Origin: Neurospora crassa OR74A
Lineage: Eukaryota; Ascomycota; Sordariomycetes; Sordariales; Sordariaceae
Direction of reading: 5' to 3'
Assembly (NCBI RefSeq): GCF_000182925.2
Contig: NC_026502.1
Location: forward strand, 2,542,001 to 2,606,000
DNA: 64,000 nt
The notes beneath the pieces were generated by a model. That model ran no database searches. It was given only the letters and a program-made list of their open reading frames with translations, and was not told the DNA's origin. A program made the position numbers and the translations under genes. Below, piece by piece: positions 22,202 to 34,900 of this stretch. How positions within the stretch are numbered: the first letter of the stretch is position 1; each line of letters starts with the position of its first letter.

Positions 22202-24669
22202 CTATCTCAGGTCGATGTGACTCGCCGATGAGTTGCTGCTTTGGATGAACAGAGCTTCAATCGCAGCTCTAGCCTGAGCTCTAGCCAAGAAGTCGCGATA
22301 CTAAAGTCATGTAGTCAGCAATTACTCTGTACCCTGACTGCTCAAAAGACATCTGGAAAACTTACCGCAAAGCTAAAGTTCAAAATCAGCGCTACCATCA
22401 GTGCCACACTGATCACCAATGGGCCAAAGAAGTTGTCAAAGTCCTTGCCGCTCCGTTCAATGATCATCTTCCTCCTCGAGTGCAACAAGAAATACCCCCA
22501 GCCACCGGCAAACGCCGCAATGATGATGAACCCAACCGCAATCCACTCCGCCACCGTGCCCCTGCCCGCGGCTGTGTACAAGCTGATGGCCAAGCCGCCG
22601 AGCAGCACGCAAATGTGCTGCCACTTGAGGAACGTCCGCTCGTTGGCTAGCCAGACCTTGGGCTCGATCTGCAAGGGGCCTGAGTTCTTGAGCCACTCGG
22701 TAGGCTCCTCGACGCCGGGCGGCAGGGTCACGGAGCCACGGCGGCCGCCTTCGCCCTGGGCCCGCTTGAGACGCATGGCTTTGGAGTACTTGGAGAGAGA
22801 GAAGCCGGGGAAGACGGAGGAGAGGGTCATGGTGCCGTACTCGCTACGGCCCCCTTGTTGCTGCCCGCCATCCTGTTGCTGGCTGCTGCTGCTTTCGTTG
22901 AGTTCACCGGCCGGAGTGACAGCGGTAGGGGTCCTGTCTGTCGCCCCGGAGGCGGGGGTTTGCGCTTTGGCGCCGCTGCTCTCGGCCGCCACCCGCTCGG
23001 CGAGGTATGACTTGGCCACTGGAGAGCTCCGTGACGGCTTGAACGAGTTGCCTAGTTTGGTTCCGAGGAAACTGCCGACTACTTGCTCGTTCTGTGCACG
23101 GTGGGCTCGTTTCACCTCCTCCTCCTCGAAGGCCACTTGGGGATCCTTGCGGATATCGGTGTCCAGATCGGGCAGCCAAAAGGGCAACCTGTTGACGTAG
23201 TCCTCGAAAAGAGAGGCGACGCCTTGCATGAACTTGGAAAAGCGAGGGCAAGGGTGGACCAAATGCGAGGCCATCAGGTCCGTGACCCAGACAGGTCGCT
23301 TGCGGTTCTGGTCTTCCTTCAGCTTGATTTCCAACACTGCATAGGGAAACAGCGACACCTCGCTCTGGTTGATGTTTTTGAAGGGATAGGTCATGTTGCT
23401 GTCGTCGATATCGGTACGGTGCCAGTTGTTTGGATCACGGCACGGCCTATCGCGGTCGAGGGTATCCTCGCGAATGAAGGCAATGTCGGTATCGATAGAC
23501 AGGCGAATGCGATCATCTCCGGGATTCTGGAAGGCCGTTCGGACGTAATTTGCGCGAACGACGGGCTCGAGCTTGTTGCTGCGAATGTAATCCTGAATAG
23601 CCTCGGCAGTGGAACGAAACTCTTCCACGTCTGCGGGGCTCTGGCCCTGTCGTTCCATCTTCTGGATCGACTTCTCCATCTTGTACTCGCCATCCAGAAA
23701 CGGCTTGATATACTTCTCCTTGATGGGGAACTTGCGCTCCTCGCTAGTGCCGTTGTCGTGTATAATCTTTTGCTCAAACACAATCTCTGGATTCTGGCTC
23801 AGTTGACCATACCAACGCAAGCGGAGCGATGACGCCTCGGCCTCACGTTCCACCTTCTGGTAGTACAGCTGGAAGTTGGCATTGTCAAAGTACAAGGATG
23901 TGATGGTCGGGTCCTCGTCTCCATCCCATTCCTTGGACGACTGGTGGCTGTAAACAAGGGCAGGGAGCCGACGAAGGATATACGTCTTCACCTCGAGCAG
24001 GTTGTCGGGGTGTACCCAGAACTTGTAGGCCGTATACTTCTCGCCGTTGTGTGTCTCGGGCTGACTTATGGGATCGAGATGGTACGGCTCGACGGAACCA
24101 TTCTCTTCGAGATGTTGGCGGATGGCGAAGTACAAGAGCGACAGCTTGTTGAGCAGAGGCGTGTACCCTTGCTCCGAGTTGAAGGGCCGCTTGGACAGGC
24201 TGACCTGCATGATGGGGCGGATCTTGTACCGATCGCCACGCTTCCGGTCATGCTTCTTGACGATCTTGAGGAAGCCCGTGTAGTTCAGATTGCTGTACTT
24301 CCGAAGTTCCTTGACTTCGTTCGTAATGGCATCCAGCTCGGCCTCGAGTTCTTTGAGTCGTTGGGCGAGGGCTTCGTCGGTCGGTTTGTCCTTGTTTTCG
24401 GAATCGGCCGGTGGCAGATCTTTGAGCTTGTCGAAGGCGGCATCTACTCGCTGACGCAGCTCCTGCATCTTCTCCTCCTGGAACTGGGCGACCTTTTCGA
24501 GCTGGACATTGAAAATCTCGTCGCAGAAGCGGACCTCATCCTCCTCGGTCCATGGTTCGTCATCGTCAGGTCTATCCTCTCGGAGGAGGCTCTTGAGCTT
24601 ATCATATTCAATGTACTTGTCCCGCCATGGCTCGTAAATTGACTGCTTGAGCGTCTTGCCGAAACGCAT
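22202..24669 (-). CDS. VTC4: Vacuolar transporter chaperone 4, polyphosphate polymerase
   Basis: Catalytic subunit of the VTC complex, which makes polyphosphate from ATP and translocates it into the vacuole. Model: exon 24669-22366 (768 codons), a 65-nt intron (GTAAGT..TTTAG), then 22300-22202; 800 residues. The SPX domain (about 1-150) starts MRFGKTLKQSIYEPW and contains the phosphate-sensing helix YTGFLKIVKKHDRK. The triphosphate tunnel domain (about 190-510) shows the expected basic strands, including LRLRWYG, VFEQKII, ERKFPIKEKYI, VRANYVRTAF and the acidic FPYAVLEIKL. A disordered Ser/Gln-rich linker follows. The DUF202-type membrane domain has three helices (about 683-768). The frame reaches a stop right after the donor site; splicing extends it by 32 residues (YRDFLARAQ onward), which I favour moderately. 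The SPX domain links activity to inositol pyrophosphate level, and a CACGTG box lies upstream. Confidence 0.93.
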
Positions 24670-25521
24670 GGTCGCAGTGATGTTGGCGTGTTGCTGCTGG
24701 TGCTGCTGCTGATTGAAGCTTGTGTGGAAGACGCTGTTGAGAAAATGTGATGCGATGATGCTGTTGCGAGAATTGATTGCGGGGAATCGAGACTTTCAAG
24801 CTCCCTCGCTGGAATGCGGCGGAAGAATTCAGTTGGGCAAACGAAAACCAAGATCGATGCGATCACACGATTGAGCAGAGAAGGTCATTGCGCTAACAAT
24901 TGCAGTGTTGTTCGTGGTCCGTGGAGACGCCAGACTGGACCTTCGTGGAAACATCCCCACATCACTTCGTCACTGTCGCAGGGATTGCGTCGAAGCGCGT
25001 TCGAGGCCTGCTCCAGTTGAACCCACCAATGCTGACAGGGGTGTCCAGGCCTGCAATTGGCCAATCATGGCTACACGTGCCCCCATCGCCATCCGCAAAT
25101 TCTCAACAACCTATGTACTCCCCGCCAAGACAAGAATGTCACGATACCCTCACATGCAGCAAGGTCAGTTTGTTAGGAATATTTGGGAAACAAAAAAGGG
25201 ATATGTATTCGTAAAACGGTAATGGTATATACACAACCCCACCACCCCAGAGCCAAACGATCGAGAAAAAAAATCACAACAGGAAACTGGCAAGAACATC
25301 GCAATGACAAAAGGGCCATATGAGCATGCATGCTTTCTTTTGGAAGATAAGAAACAAACAGAATACGCAGCCAAGAAACAAACGCTTCCACCAGTGGTAT
25401 CAACCTTGAATGAACCCGATGCAGAATAAACCATAAGAATTCCCATCGCCGTCCTCATCCACCACGGTAATGGTCCCAACCGTATCCTCTTCCTGATATC
25501 ATAGACAATCCCCGCCACCAT
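24670..25521. other. VTC4 promoter and GLT1 3' flank
   Basis: 0.85 kb between two tandem minus-strand genes. The VTC4 side carries a CCAAT (25061) and CACGTG (25074) pair. The rest holds short frames without resemblance to any family. Confidence 0.6.
25061..25079. promoter_or_regulatory. CCAAT plus CACGTG element upstream of VTC4
   Basis: CCAAT at 25061-25065 and palindromic CACGTG at 25074-25079, about 405 bp before the VTC4 start codon. CACGTG is the core site of the phosphate regulator NUC-1 (Pho4), and VTC4 is a classical phosphate-starvation target in yeast. The match is seen in the sequence; the regulation is inferred. Confidence 0.55.
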
Positions 25522-28500
25522 TTAAGCTGCGGCGGCAGCGGCGAACACCTCCTCAGCGGTGCGCTTGACGATACCGCCAGTAACAGGCAAACATGTGCTC
25601 TTCTCGAGGTAGAGATCCACCTCGCGAGCAGCCTGGCGACCTTCGTTGATACCCCAGACGATGAGCGACTGTCCCCGACGGCAATCACCGGCAGCGAACA
25701 CGCCCTCGACGTTGGTGCTATACTTGCCGGGAGGAGTCTTTACGTTCTTGCGAGGATCCTTCTCGATTTCATCGCCGAGCACACGAGCCTCAGGTCCCAA
25801 AAAGCCCATGGACAGCAGGACAAGATCGGCAGGGAAGAACTGCTGCGAGCCCTCGATCTTCTTCATGTCCCAACCGCCGCTGGCAGACTTGGTCCACTCC
25901 ACGCGGATCGTGTTGATGCCCCTCACCTTTCCGTTGCCGTCATCGACAAACTCCTCCGACATGATGCAGTATTCACGAGGATCCTTGCCCGTGTGTTGCT
26001 TGACCTCATCGTGGCCGTAGTCCACGCGGTACACGCGGGGCCACTGCGGCCACGGGTTGTCGCGGCCGCGAGCCGGGGGAGGCTTGGGGAGAAGCTCAAA
26101 GTTGATGACCGACTTGGCACCGTGGCGGACAGAGGTACCAATGCAGTCGTTACCGGTATCACCACCACCAATAACAATGACATGCTTATCCTTGGCAGAG
26201 ATGTAGGAACCGTCGGCCAGTTCGGAATCAAGAAGAGACTTGGTGTTCTTGTGCAGGAACTCCATAGCGAAATGAATGCCCTCAAGATTGCGGTTCTTGA
26301 TAGGAAGGTCGCGGGCGACAGTAGCACCGGTAGCAATGATGACAGCATCATTTTGCTTCTTGAGATCCACGAGTGTTATATCCTCGCCAATCGCAACGCC
26401 AGTCTTGAACTGGACACCCTCAGCAGCCATGAAATCAGTACGTCTCTTGACGATGCGCTTGTCCAATTTCATGTTGGGAATGCCATACATGAGCAGACCA
26501 CCAAGACGGTCGGCGCGCTCATACACAGTAACGTTGTGACCAGCCTTGTTCAGCTGGTCGGCGGCAGCGAGACCAGCGGGACCAGATCCGATGATGGCAA
26601 CGTTCTTGCCTGTGCGAATCTTAGGGGGCTCCGGTACCATCCATCCCATCTCGAAACCACGGTCAATGATGGCGCACTCGATCGACTTGATTCCAACAGG
26701 CTGCTCGTTGATGCCCAAGACGCAAGCACCCTCGCAAGGAGCAGGGCAAACGCGACCAGTAAACTCGGGGAAGTTGTTGGTCATTAACAGGCGGTTCAAT
26801 GCATCTCGCCACTGACCCTGGAAGACCAGCTCATTCCACTTGGGGATAATGTTGGAAATTGGGCAGCCGCTATCGGATTGGCAGAAGGGAACACCGCAGT
26901 CCATGCAACGGGCAGACTGGTACTTGAGTTCGTCCTCATCAAGACGCTGAGACAGTTCAGCCCAATCCTTGACACGAGTCGCGGGCTTCCGGTACTTCTC
27001 AGCACGACGCTGATACTTCATAAAACCGCGCGTCTTGTCCAATACAAGGGCCTTCTTCTTGCTGATAGCGTTATCGGTAATGCTCTCCTCAATATCCTGA
27101 AGCTTGGGCGCATGAGGATCCTTCTCCTTTCTCGCAGCCGCAGGAAGGCTGTACTCAGCCCGCTTGGTCTCGGCGGCCTGCTTGACAGCCTTGGCCTTCT
27201 CCTCCTCCAGTACGCGCTTGTAGTCGACGGGTAGCACCTTGATGAAGCGCTTGAGGGCACGGGAAAAGTCAACCAGAATACGAGCAGCAAGCTCGGAACC
27301 AGTGTAGTGGTGATGATCCTCAACGAGACTGCGGATGAATGCGATCTCTTCAGGCTCCGCCTCCTCAAGAGTGCTGGCTTCAACCATCTCGGTGTTGAGC
27401 TTGGTCAAGAAGTCGCCCTGAATATCCAAGATGTAGGCGATTCCACCAGACATACCAGCAGCAAAGTTACGGCCAGTACTTCCCAGGATCACGACCCGAC
27501 CACCCGTCATGTACTCGCAGCCGTGATCACCAACACCCTCGACAACGGCGGTGGCACCAGAGTTGCGTACAGCGAAACGCTCAGCTGCAACGCCGCGGAA
27601 GAAGCAGGTACCGCTAGTGGCTCCGTACAAGCACACGTTACCAACGATAATGTTCTCCTCAGCCTTGAATACAGCGGAGCGAGGGGGGTAGACAATCAGT
27701 CTACCACCGGACAAACCCTTGCCAACGTAATCGTTGGCATCGCCCTCCAATTCGAGTGTGACACCCGGAGCAAGGAAAGCACCGAAGGACTGGCCCGCAG
27801 AACCCTTAATATTGACATGGACAGTGTCATCGGGCAGTCCCTTCTCGCCATATCGTTTGGAAATTTGGTAGGACAGTGAAGTGCCCATGGCGCGGTCAGT
27901 GTTAACGATATCACACTCAATACGTGAAGGCAGTCCCTTATCAAGGGTCAACTCAGCCTCAGTAATAAGCTTGTTGTCCAAGCGAACGTAAAGCTTGTGA
28001 TCCTGCTTGCGGACATTGAAAGTTGCCACCCCGGGACGGAGTTTATGGGCGGGAGTCAAGATGAGAGATAGGTCAATGTTGGAGGTCTTCTTGGTCCTGA
28101 GATCCTCACGAACCTTGAGCACCTCAACATGACCAACCATCTCATTGATGGTGCGGAAACCAAGCCTGGCCATGATAGCACGGAGCTCGTTCGCTACGTA
28201 GTAGAAGAAGTTGATCACATGCTCAGGCGTACCAGTGAACTTCTTGCGAAGTTCAGGGTCCTGAGTGGCAATACCAACAGGGCAGGTATTCAAATGGCAC
28301 TTGCGCATCATGATGCAGCCCATGGCAATGAGAGGAGTGGTCGCGAACCCCCATTCTTCAGCGCCCAGCAAGCAAGCAATGGCGACATCACGGCCGGTAC
28401 GAAGCTGACCATCAGTCTGAACAACAACGCGCCCACGCAGGTCGTTAAGCACCAAGGTCTGATGAGTTTCAGCAAGACCCAACTCCCAGGGGAGACCGGC

Positions 28501-31500
28501 GTACTTGATACCAGTCCAGCGAGAGGCACCAGTGCCACCGTCATGACCAGAGATGAGAATGTGGTCTGCCTTAGCCTTAGCGACACCCGAGGCGACGATA
28601 CCAACACCAGTCTCAGACACAAGCTTGACGGAAACGCGAGAACGAGGACTCGAGCACTTAAGGTCATAAATGAGCTGCTTCAAGTCTTCAATCGAGTAGA
28701 TATCGTGATGAGGAGGTGGCGAGATGAGGCCGACGCCAGGGGTAGAGTGACGAGTGCGGGCAATGGACTTGGAAACCTTGTGGCCAGGAAGCTCACCACC
28801 CTCACCAGGCTTGGCACCCTGTGCCATCTTGATCTGAAGTTCGTCAGAGTCGGCCAGATAAGCAGATGTAACACCAAAGCGACCCGAGGCCACCTGTTTG
28901 ATGGCTGAGCGCATGGTATCGCCGTTCGGTAGTCTTTGGGACCGTTCAGGATCCTCACCACCTTCACCGGTGTTGGACTTGCCACCAAGCCTGTTCATGG
29001 CAACGGCCAGGGTAGAGTGAGATTCGAGGGAGATAGAACCATACGACATAGCACCAGTGCAGAATCGGCGAACAATCTCGGTCCAAGGCTCAACCTGGTC
29101 AATAGGGATAGGAGAGCAGTCTTCAAAATTGAAGTCAAGCATACCACGAAGCGTGCAGGATTTGATCTGCTCGTACTCGGAGAGTGAGTAGGCCTCGTAA
29201 GACTTGTCGTTCTTGGTACGGACGGCATCCTGGATGTTTGCAATAGAAGTAGGATCGTTGACATGTGCCTCGCCATTGTCACGCCAGTGGTACTCACCAG
29301 ACTCGGGAAGTCCAGGAACAGCAACGGTATAACGCGACGGGAAACCGCGCTCGTGCAAACGGAAGGCATCCTCAGCGATAAGTTCAAAAGTAATACCCTT
29401 GATACGGGAGGCAGTACCTTTGAAGCAGCGCTCAACCACGCTGTCATCGACACCCAAGGCCTCAAAGATCTGGGCACCTTTGTAACTGGCCAAGGTAGAG
29501 ATACCCATCTTGCTCATGACCTTGAGGATACCACCATCACAGGAGTGCTTGTAGTTGTAGATCAGCTCATCATCAGTCAGCTTCTTCTTGATAAGCTTCT
29601 CCTTGTTGAGCTTGATGATGCACTCCATGGCAAGGTAGGGATTGATGGCGTCAACACCGTAGCCAAGGAGGACGCACATGTGGTGAACCTCACGAGCCTC
29701 GGCCGTCTCAGCGACAATGGCTGCCATTGCACGCCACTTGTTGCTGACAAGGTGATGGTGAACCATGCCACCAGCGAGGAGAGCAGAAACAGCGACACGG
29801 TCCTTGGAGGTGTTGCGGTCAGACAGCACAATGATACGATCACTAGCTTCAATAGCGGCAGTAGCCTCCATACAAATATAGTCAAGGTGTCTAATGTAGC
29901 CCTCAATGCCTTCCTTCTTGGGGAATGTCAAGTCAATGGTCTTGACAGTCCACTCGGGATGGATAGTAGACATGTTCTTAAGTGCATTGAACTCAGGAAT
30001 GGAGAGGATGGGGCTAGGAAGCAGGAGTCTTCCACATTGGGACGAGTCCATTTCGAGAAGGTTGCCCTGGGGACCAACGTAGCATTCAAGAGACATGACA
30101 ATCGACTCTCTGATGGGATCGATGGGCGGGTTGGTGACCTGAGCGAACAGCTGACGGAAATATTCGTACAGCAACTTGGGAGCATCGGACAGACAGGCAA
30201 GCGGAGCATCGTTGCCCATGGAACCAAGAGCCTCCTTTTCATCCGAGGCCATGGGGCCAAGCAGCAAGCTCACCTGCTCAAAGGTGTATCCAAAAGCGTG
30301 CAACAGGGGGTCCTCCTGGATCTTGGTGTTATCAGGCTTGGCAGCAAGCTCAATGCTCTGGCTCCCGGAAAGCGTCTCGAGCACCTGAGGCATGGTGATG
30401 AGTTCGTTGTCGAGCCATGACCTGAAGTCCTCCCGGCTAGAGACAGCAGCCTTCAACTCGGAATCATCAATGATGCGACCGGCGCGAGTATCAACGAGAA
30501 GCATGCGGCCAGGTTGGAGACGGCCCTTCTGAATGATCTTCTCGGGCTCAACGGGGATAGTGCCGACCTCAGACGCGCAGATAATGCGATCGTCGTCCAT
30601 CACATAATAACGGCAAGGTCTGAGACCGTTACGATCCAAGTTGGCACCGCAAAAACGACCATCAGCGAACGTAAAGAGCGCAGGGCCATCCCAGGGCTCC
30701 ATTTGGCAAGCTGCCCACTCATAGAAGGCGGCCTTCTTGGGATCCATGCTCTGGTTTCCTTGCCAAGCCTCGGGCACCATCAGCATCACGGCCTCGGGAA
30801 GAGAGAGAACGCCGTTGATGGTGAGGAGCTCCAACACGTTATCGAAGGCAGCAGAGTCGGAACCGCCAGCCTCAACAATAGGGTAGAGAAGTTCCAGCTC
30901 ATCTCCAAAGACATCAGACTGCATGACTCCCTCACGGGCACGCATCCAATTCTTGTTGCCGCGAAGGGTGTTTATTTCACCTACGAAGATTCTGTTAGCG
31001 AAGAGCACCAAGTTTTTTACGGGCAAGGTCTATCGCTTACCGTTGTGAGCAGCCCATCGGAGAGGCTGGGCACGATCCCAAGAGGGGAAGGTGTTGGTGG
31101 AGAAACGCGAATGCACCAAGGCAAAGTGAGCCTCATAGTCATAGTTCACCAAATCATTGTAGTATTGGTAAACCTGAATCGGCGCCAGCTGACCCTTGTA
31201 GACAATGTTCTTGTTGGAAAGGGAGCAGATGTAGAACCAGTTCTGCAGCCCAATCGTGTGTGTAGCTCTCTTCCGGAGGACATAGAGCTGCCGCTCAAAC
31301 AGCCTCTCGTCAAACTTCTCGGGATCGGTTGTTTCTGGTTCATTGCCGGGCCCGTAAGCAGACGCTAGCACAACGAAAGGCTGCAGAATGGAAGGCTCTC
31401 GGGAAAGAGCAGCAGGGCCAAGCAAAGTCGAATCCACGGGAGGCTCTCGCCATCCTAGAACTCTCAAGCCCAACGACTCGGCAATCTCTTCCAACTGCCG

Positions 31501-32052
31501 CTTCGACTCCTGCAGTGTCTCTGGATCGGGTTTGAAGAACAAGTTTCCCACAGCATACTGGCCGAGTGGAGGAAGCGTAACTCCCACATCGCGCGCGAAG
31601 TTCTTCACGAAGAACTTGTGGGGGATCGATGTCATGACACCCGCACCATCGCCATCGCGTGCGTCAGAGCCCACGGCACCACGATGGGTCATGTTGCAGA
31701 GCAGGTTTCGTGCATCGCTGACAATCTTGTGACTGGGCTTGCCCTTGATATGGCTGTAGCATGGCAGATGAGCGTTTGTTCAAAGTACCTTGAATTTGTT
31801 TCTGGGGTCTTACCAAGCAAAACCTACACCACAGGCATCCTTTTCGAGCTCGGGATCGTACAGTCCCCTAACAACATCTAGTTAGCCAACCTGGCCAACT
31901 TATCACAGGAGTTGGGGTCAAACGCACTGCTTCACCGGCAAGGCGCCAGCCCACGAAGAGTTATTCTCTGTTTGGTATTCATAGGGATGATACTGCTCTT
32001 TCTCTGTTTCAAGATGCACTTGTCGGTCGTCGAAATCCTCGATAGCGCCCAT
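25522..32052 (-). CDS. GLT1: NADH-dependent glutamate synthase (GOGAT)
   Basis: Makes two glutamates from glutamine and 2-oxoglutarate with NADH; the central nitrogen-assimilation step beside glutamate dehydrogenase. Four exons, 32052-31928, 31867-31814, 31753-31041 and 30980-25522, with three introns of exactly 60 nt each; 2116 residues. The nucleophile is Cys54 in DACGVGFACHIKG, so a 53-residue propeptide is expected to be removed. Then come the class II amidotransferase domain, a central domain, the FMN domain (GHDGGTGASRWTG, about 1109) with the 3Fe-4S cysteines CIMMRKCHLNTC (about 1186), the GXGXG helix (GDHGCEYMTGGR), and the fused small subunit with CMDCGVPFC..GCP and CPAPCEGAC clusters (from about 1654), FAD site GSGPAG (about 1762) and NAD site GGGDTG (about 1902). 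A TGA lies in frame 5' of the chosen ATG. In N. crassa this enzyme is known from en(am)-2 mutants. Confidence 0.96.
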
Positions 32053-34850
32053 GCTAGGCAGGCTGTCCTTGGCAAACGCTCGAGGTATGGGTATCGTTCA
32101 GAAACTGTCAAAGGCGCCGACTTGGCTATCGGAGCTCACTTGTGAACAAGGAAAAGGAGAAAGGAAGAAGGGATGGCTCGGACGAGAAATGGGGTTCTAG
32201 GGAAAGAAAAGTTAGTCAACTGTCAGGGCACGGTTCAAGTTTTGATGGCCACAAATCCGATCTGTACAGCGAGGTAGAAGAGGGAGGGGGGTTCCGAATA
32301 TTGCAGTTATGCGATTGGACGGAGGCGACACCGCTCTATGTACGTCGGTGATCCGATAGCGGAAAGGTAAAATAGACAACTGTTGCAGACAAGACACACG
32401 ACAGTATGGACACCGAGCCAAGCAGCAATGCCCGATCTTGGCAGGTTGGATCGGTAACCATGGGTAACAGGCTGGCGGGCCTCTAGTCAAACTCTCGCGA
32501 CAAGAGAGCATGAGGGAGGGGCTCTGAAGCCAAGACGCACCGGGTCCCTAATCTGAGTTGGAGGCATCATGATAGAAAACGCCCAAGCCACCGGCTGAGT
32601 TTGAGGGAGTCTGTGTAGACGGGACAAGTGGAACGGCAGATGCCTCGCTGACACACCAACCGATGGCTTGCTACGGTAGATCTCGAGACAAGAAATCGGG
32701 GTAGAAGTGGGTGGCCTGAGTGGGTGCGCGTCCAAGTGGTAGTGATGCTCCTGCGGTGGTACTCGAGTGCTGTTCGAGGTTCGCCGGCAGCTGCTGCTCG
32801 TGTGAGCCTGTGATGCAATGGAACGCACAGTCGTACCCAGCCAATTCCAGGGCTGCCCACTCACAACCCCAACACCAACTGCGTGGGACGATATGACGAA
32901 AAAAAGCCAATTGCCATCTTTCCTTATCGCGCCCATGCGATTGTCGTCCTGTCTTTTGATAGGCCAGCAGCATCCGATATCGACAAGACCCCAAGCCCAA
33001 GCGTGTCTTGCCGGGGAGATCGGCTGGAAGGCAAGATCATCGGTCTTGATGTGGCGGTATTGGCGGTAGGTATTTCAGCGCAGCCAATCTCCACGCCATT
33101 CGATGTGTACAAGCAGCCAGCAGTGGAAGTGATAGAGGTGAAAAAGCTCCATGCCGTTTTGGTGATAGTGAGGAAGACGAATGTGGGATGCGCAGGCGGG
33201 GGAGTGGGCAGGCAGCCGGGGGCGACTGGAAGATCCCAGCACAAGATCCCCCAAGGGCCAGGGCTCCTAGAGAGGCGGGGGCGGGGTCCACCAAGTGTGC
33301 CAGGGGCATCACCACAAAAGTTGGCTTTACCCTGCGTTTCCACTTGGTGACGACCGAGTTTCCATGTCGTCCATTCTTGCTGTCTCGTCATGACTGTGAG
33401 AAGATCGATGCCAAGTTGCTACGTCCATCCAGATGGCCATGTTTTCCAAGATCTGAGCATCCGAGTTGCTACTGTGTCCATTGCTTTACAGCGCTCTCTT
33501 TCTAGGGGAATCGCTTGTGACTCCGGTTTCGGAACAAGCGTGGCGCTTTGTGCCGTCTTGGGAGTGGTCATCGGCTGGAAGCTCGGGAAAGTACGTATCT
33601 TCTGGGCTGAGTGTCGTGTGTGGGATCGCTGATTACCGACCGGTCGTAGTGTAAACTTGGTGCATAGCTTGTGAAATCGCGGGGCCTTGACGATCGAATG
33701 GTATCGTCTTGGGAAACTGAAGCCTTTTTGATTCGCTGGTCTCGTAGAGGAAGAGACCAAGACACGGCAGATTGAAGCCGACCAAGTGTCCGATGCGATA
33801 TCTTTTTTGCGTGCCTGTAGCGGACGGCGGTTTCCAAGTCGCAGCTTGCCCTGGACAGTTACAAGTGTCGCCGAATGTCGCTTCGTCTTGTCCAAGCATC
33901 GGAACGGAACTGGTAAAGAGGAAGAGGGGATGGGAAGGGAAGAAGGGAGGGTCTGGATGTTAGTTTCTTACATACAAAACTCGACTAGGAAGAGCACCTC
34001 CTAGCTGACGAGCTGTGAATACTGTAGGCACCTGTTGTAGTGGCCAACGGAGTAACAACTGGAAGGCAGGGCCAGATGTTAGGAAGGTCGAAAGTGCACA
34101 AGAAAGAGAGAAAAAGAAGAGGATGGAGGAGAGGAAGGGGTGGCGATGACGGATTTTATGAACAGAACGGGCGCTCCGCCTCCGGGGGGGGAAGGGGGAA
34201 GGAGAACGAGGGAGGGGGGGGAACCAGTTCGGGAAGACACGCCAGCGTAGAACGGAGGACGGAAAAGGTGGCCGCGGCGCTCGGGGCAATTTGAACGACA
34301 GATCCGACTTTCTTTGGTCGGCTGTTGGGTTGCTCCAAGTCAAGAAAATGGCCGGTGCGGAGCACACACGAGAAGTGGAAGCAGGCCAAGCCGGAGTGCC
34401 AGGCCCTGGAGAGGATTGCACACTACATGGAGACGGGAAATGCAACCTCGAGGCGAGAGAGGGACCATGTCCAACAGGCAGCGGGCGGGCCTAGTGAACA
34501 AATCCAAAGATGCAGATTGGACAGCTCTACAGTCGCATGTGGCAGCTAACGCGGTAGACCAACCCGGACCCCAGCGCCATTACAGATAGGAATGCCCGAT
34601 TGAGAGTGTTGGCACACGCCCAAGAGTGGGGAAATATTCATTTCTCGATATTTCCCGACTCTATACGTATCGAAGGACGAAGATATAATAATTATGTCCA
34701 CCATTTCGATTTACGCCTCACGCCCGCTTTAACATTTCTCCTTTTGGGCTGTGCTGGTGATCCAGTGTCGATGCAACGCGGGCGACTTTTGCCCATCCGT
34801 AGTGTATACATCGGCTGCAATCAAGCGCCGGAGCGGTCACTCTGCCAGCT

Positions 34851-34900
<50 letters not shown>

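Noticed and set aside
23083-24642. Two plus-strand frames of 249 and 232 codons
   Set aside because: Both are antisense to VTC4 and have no recognisable motif.
29263-30420. 385-codon plus-strand frame
   Set aside because: Lies antisense inside the GLT1 coding exon; its composition follows from GLT1 codon use and it shows no family resemblance.
33960-34445. 161-codon minus-strand frame in the GLT1-APC15 gap
   Set aside because: Arises from purine-rich DNA (Ser/Pro/Phe-rich translation), with no conserved motif and no supporting splice structure.
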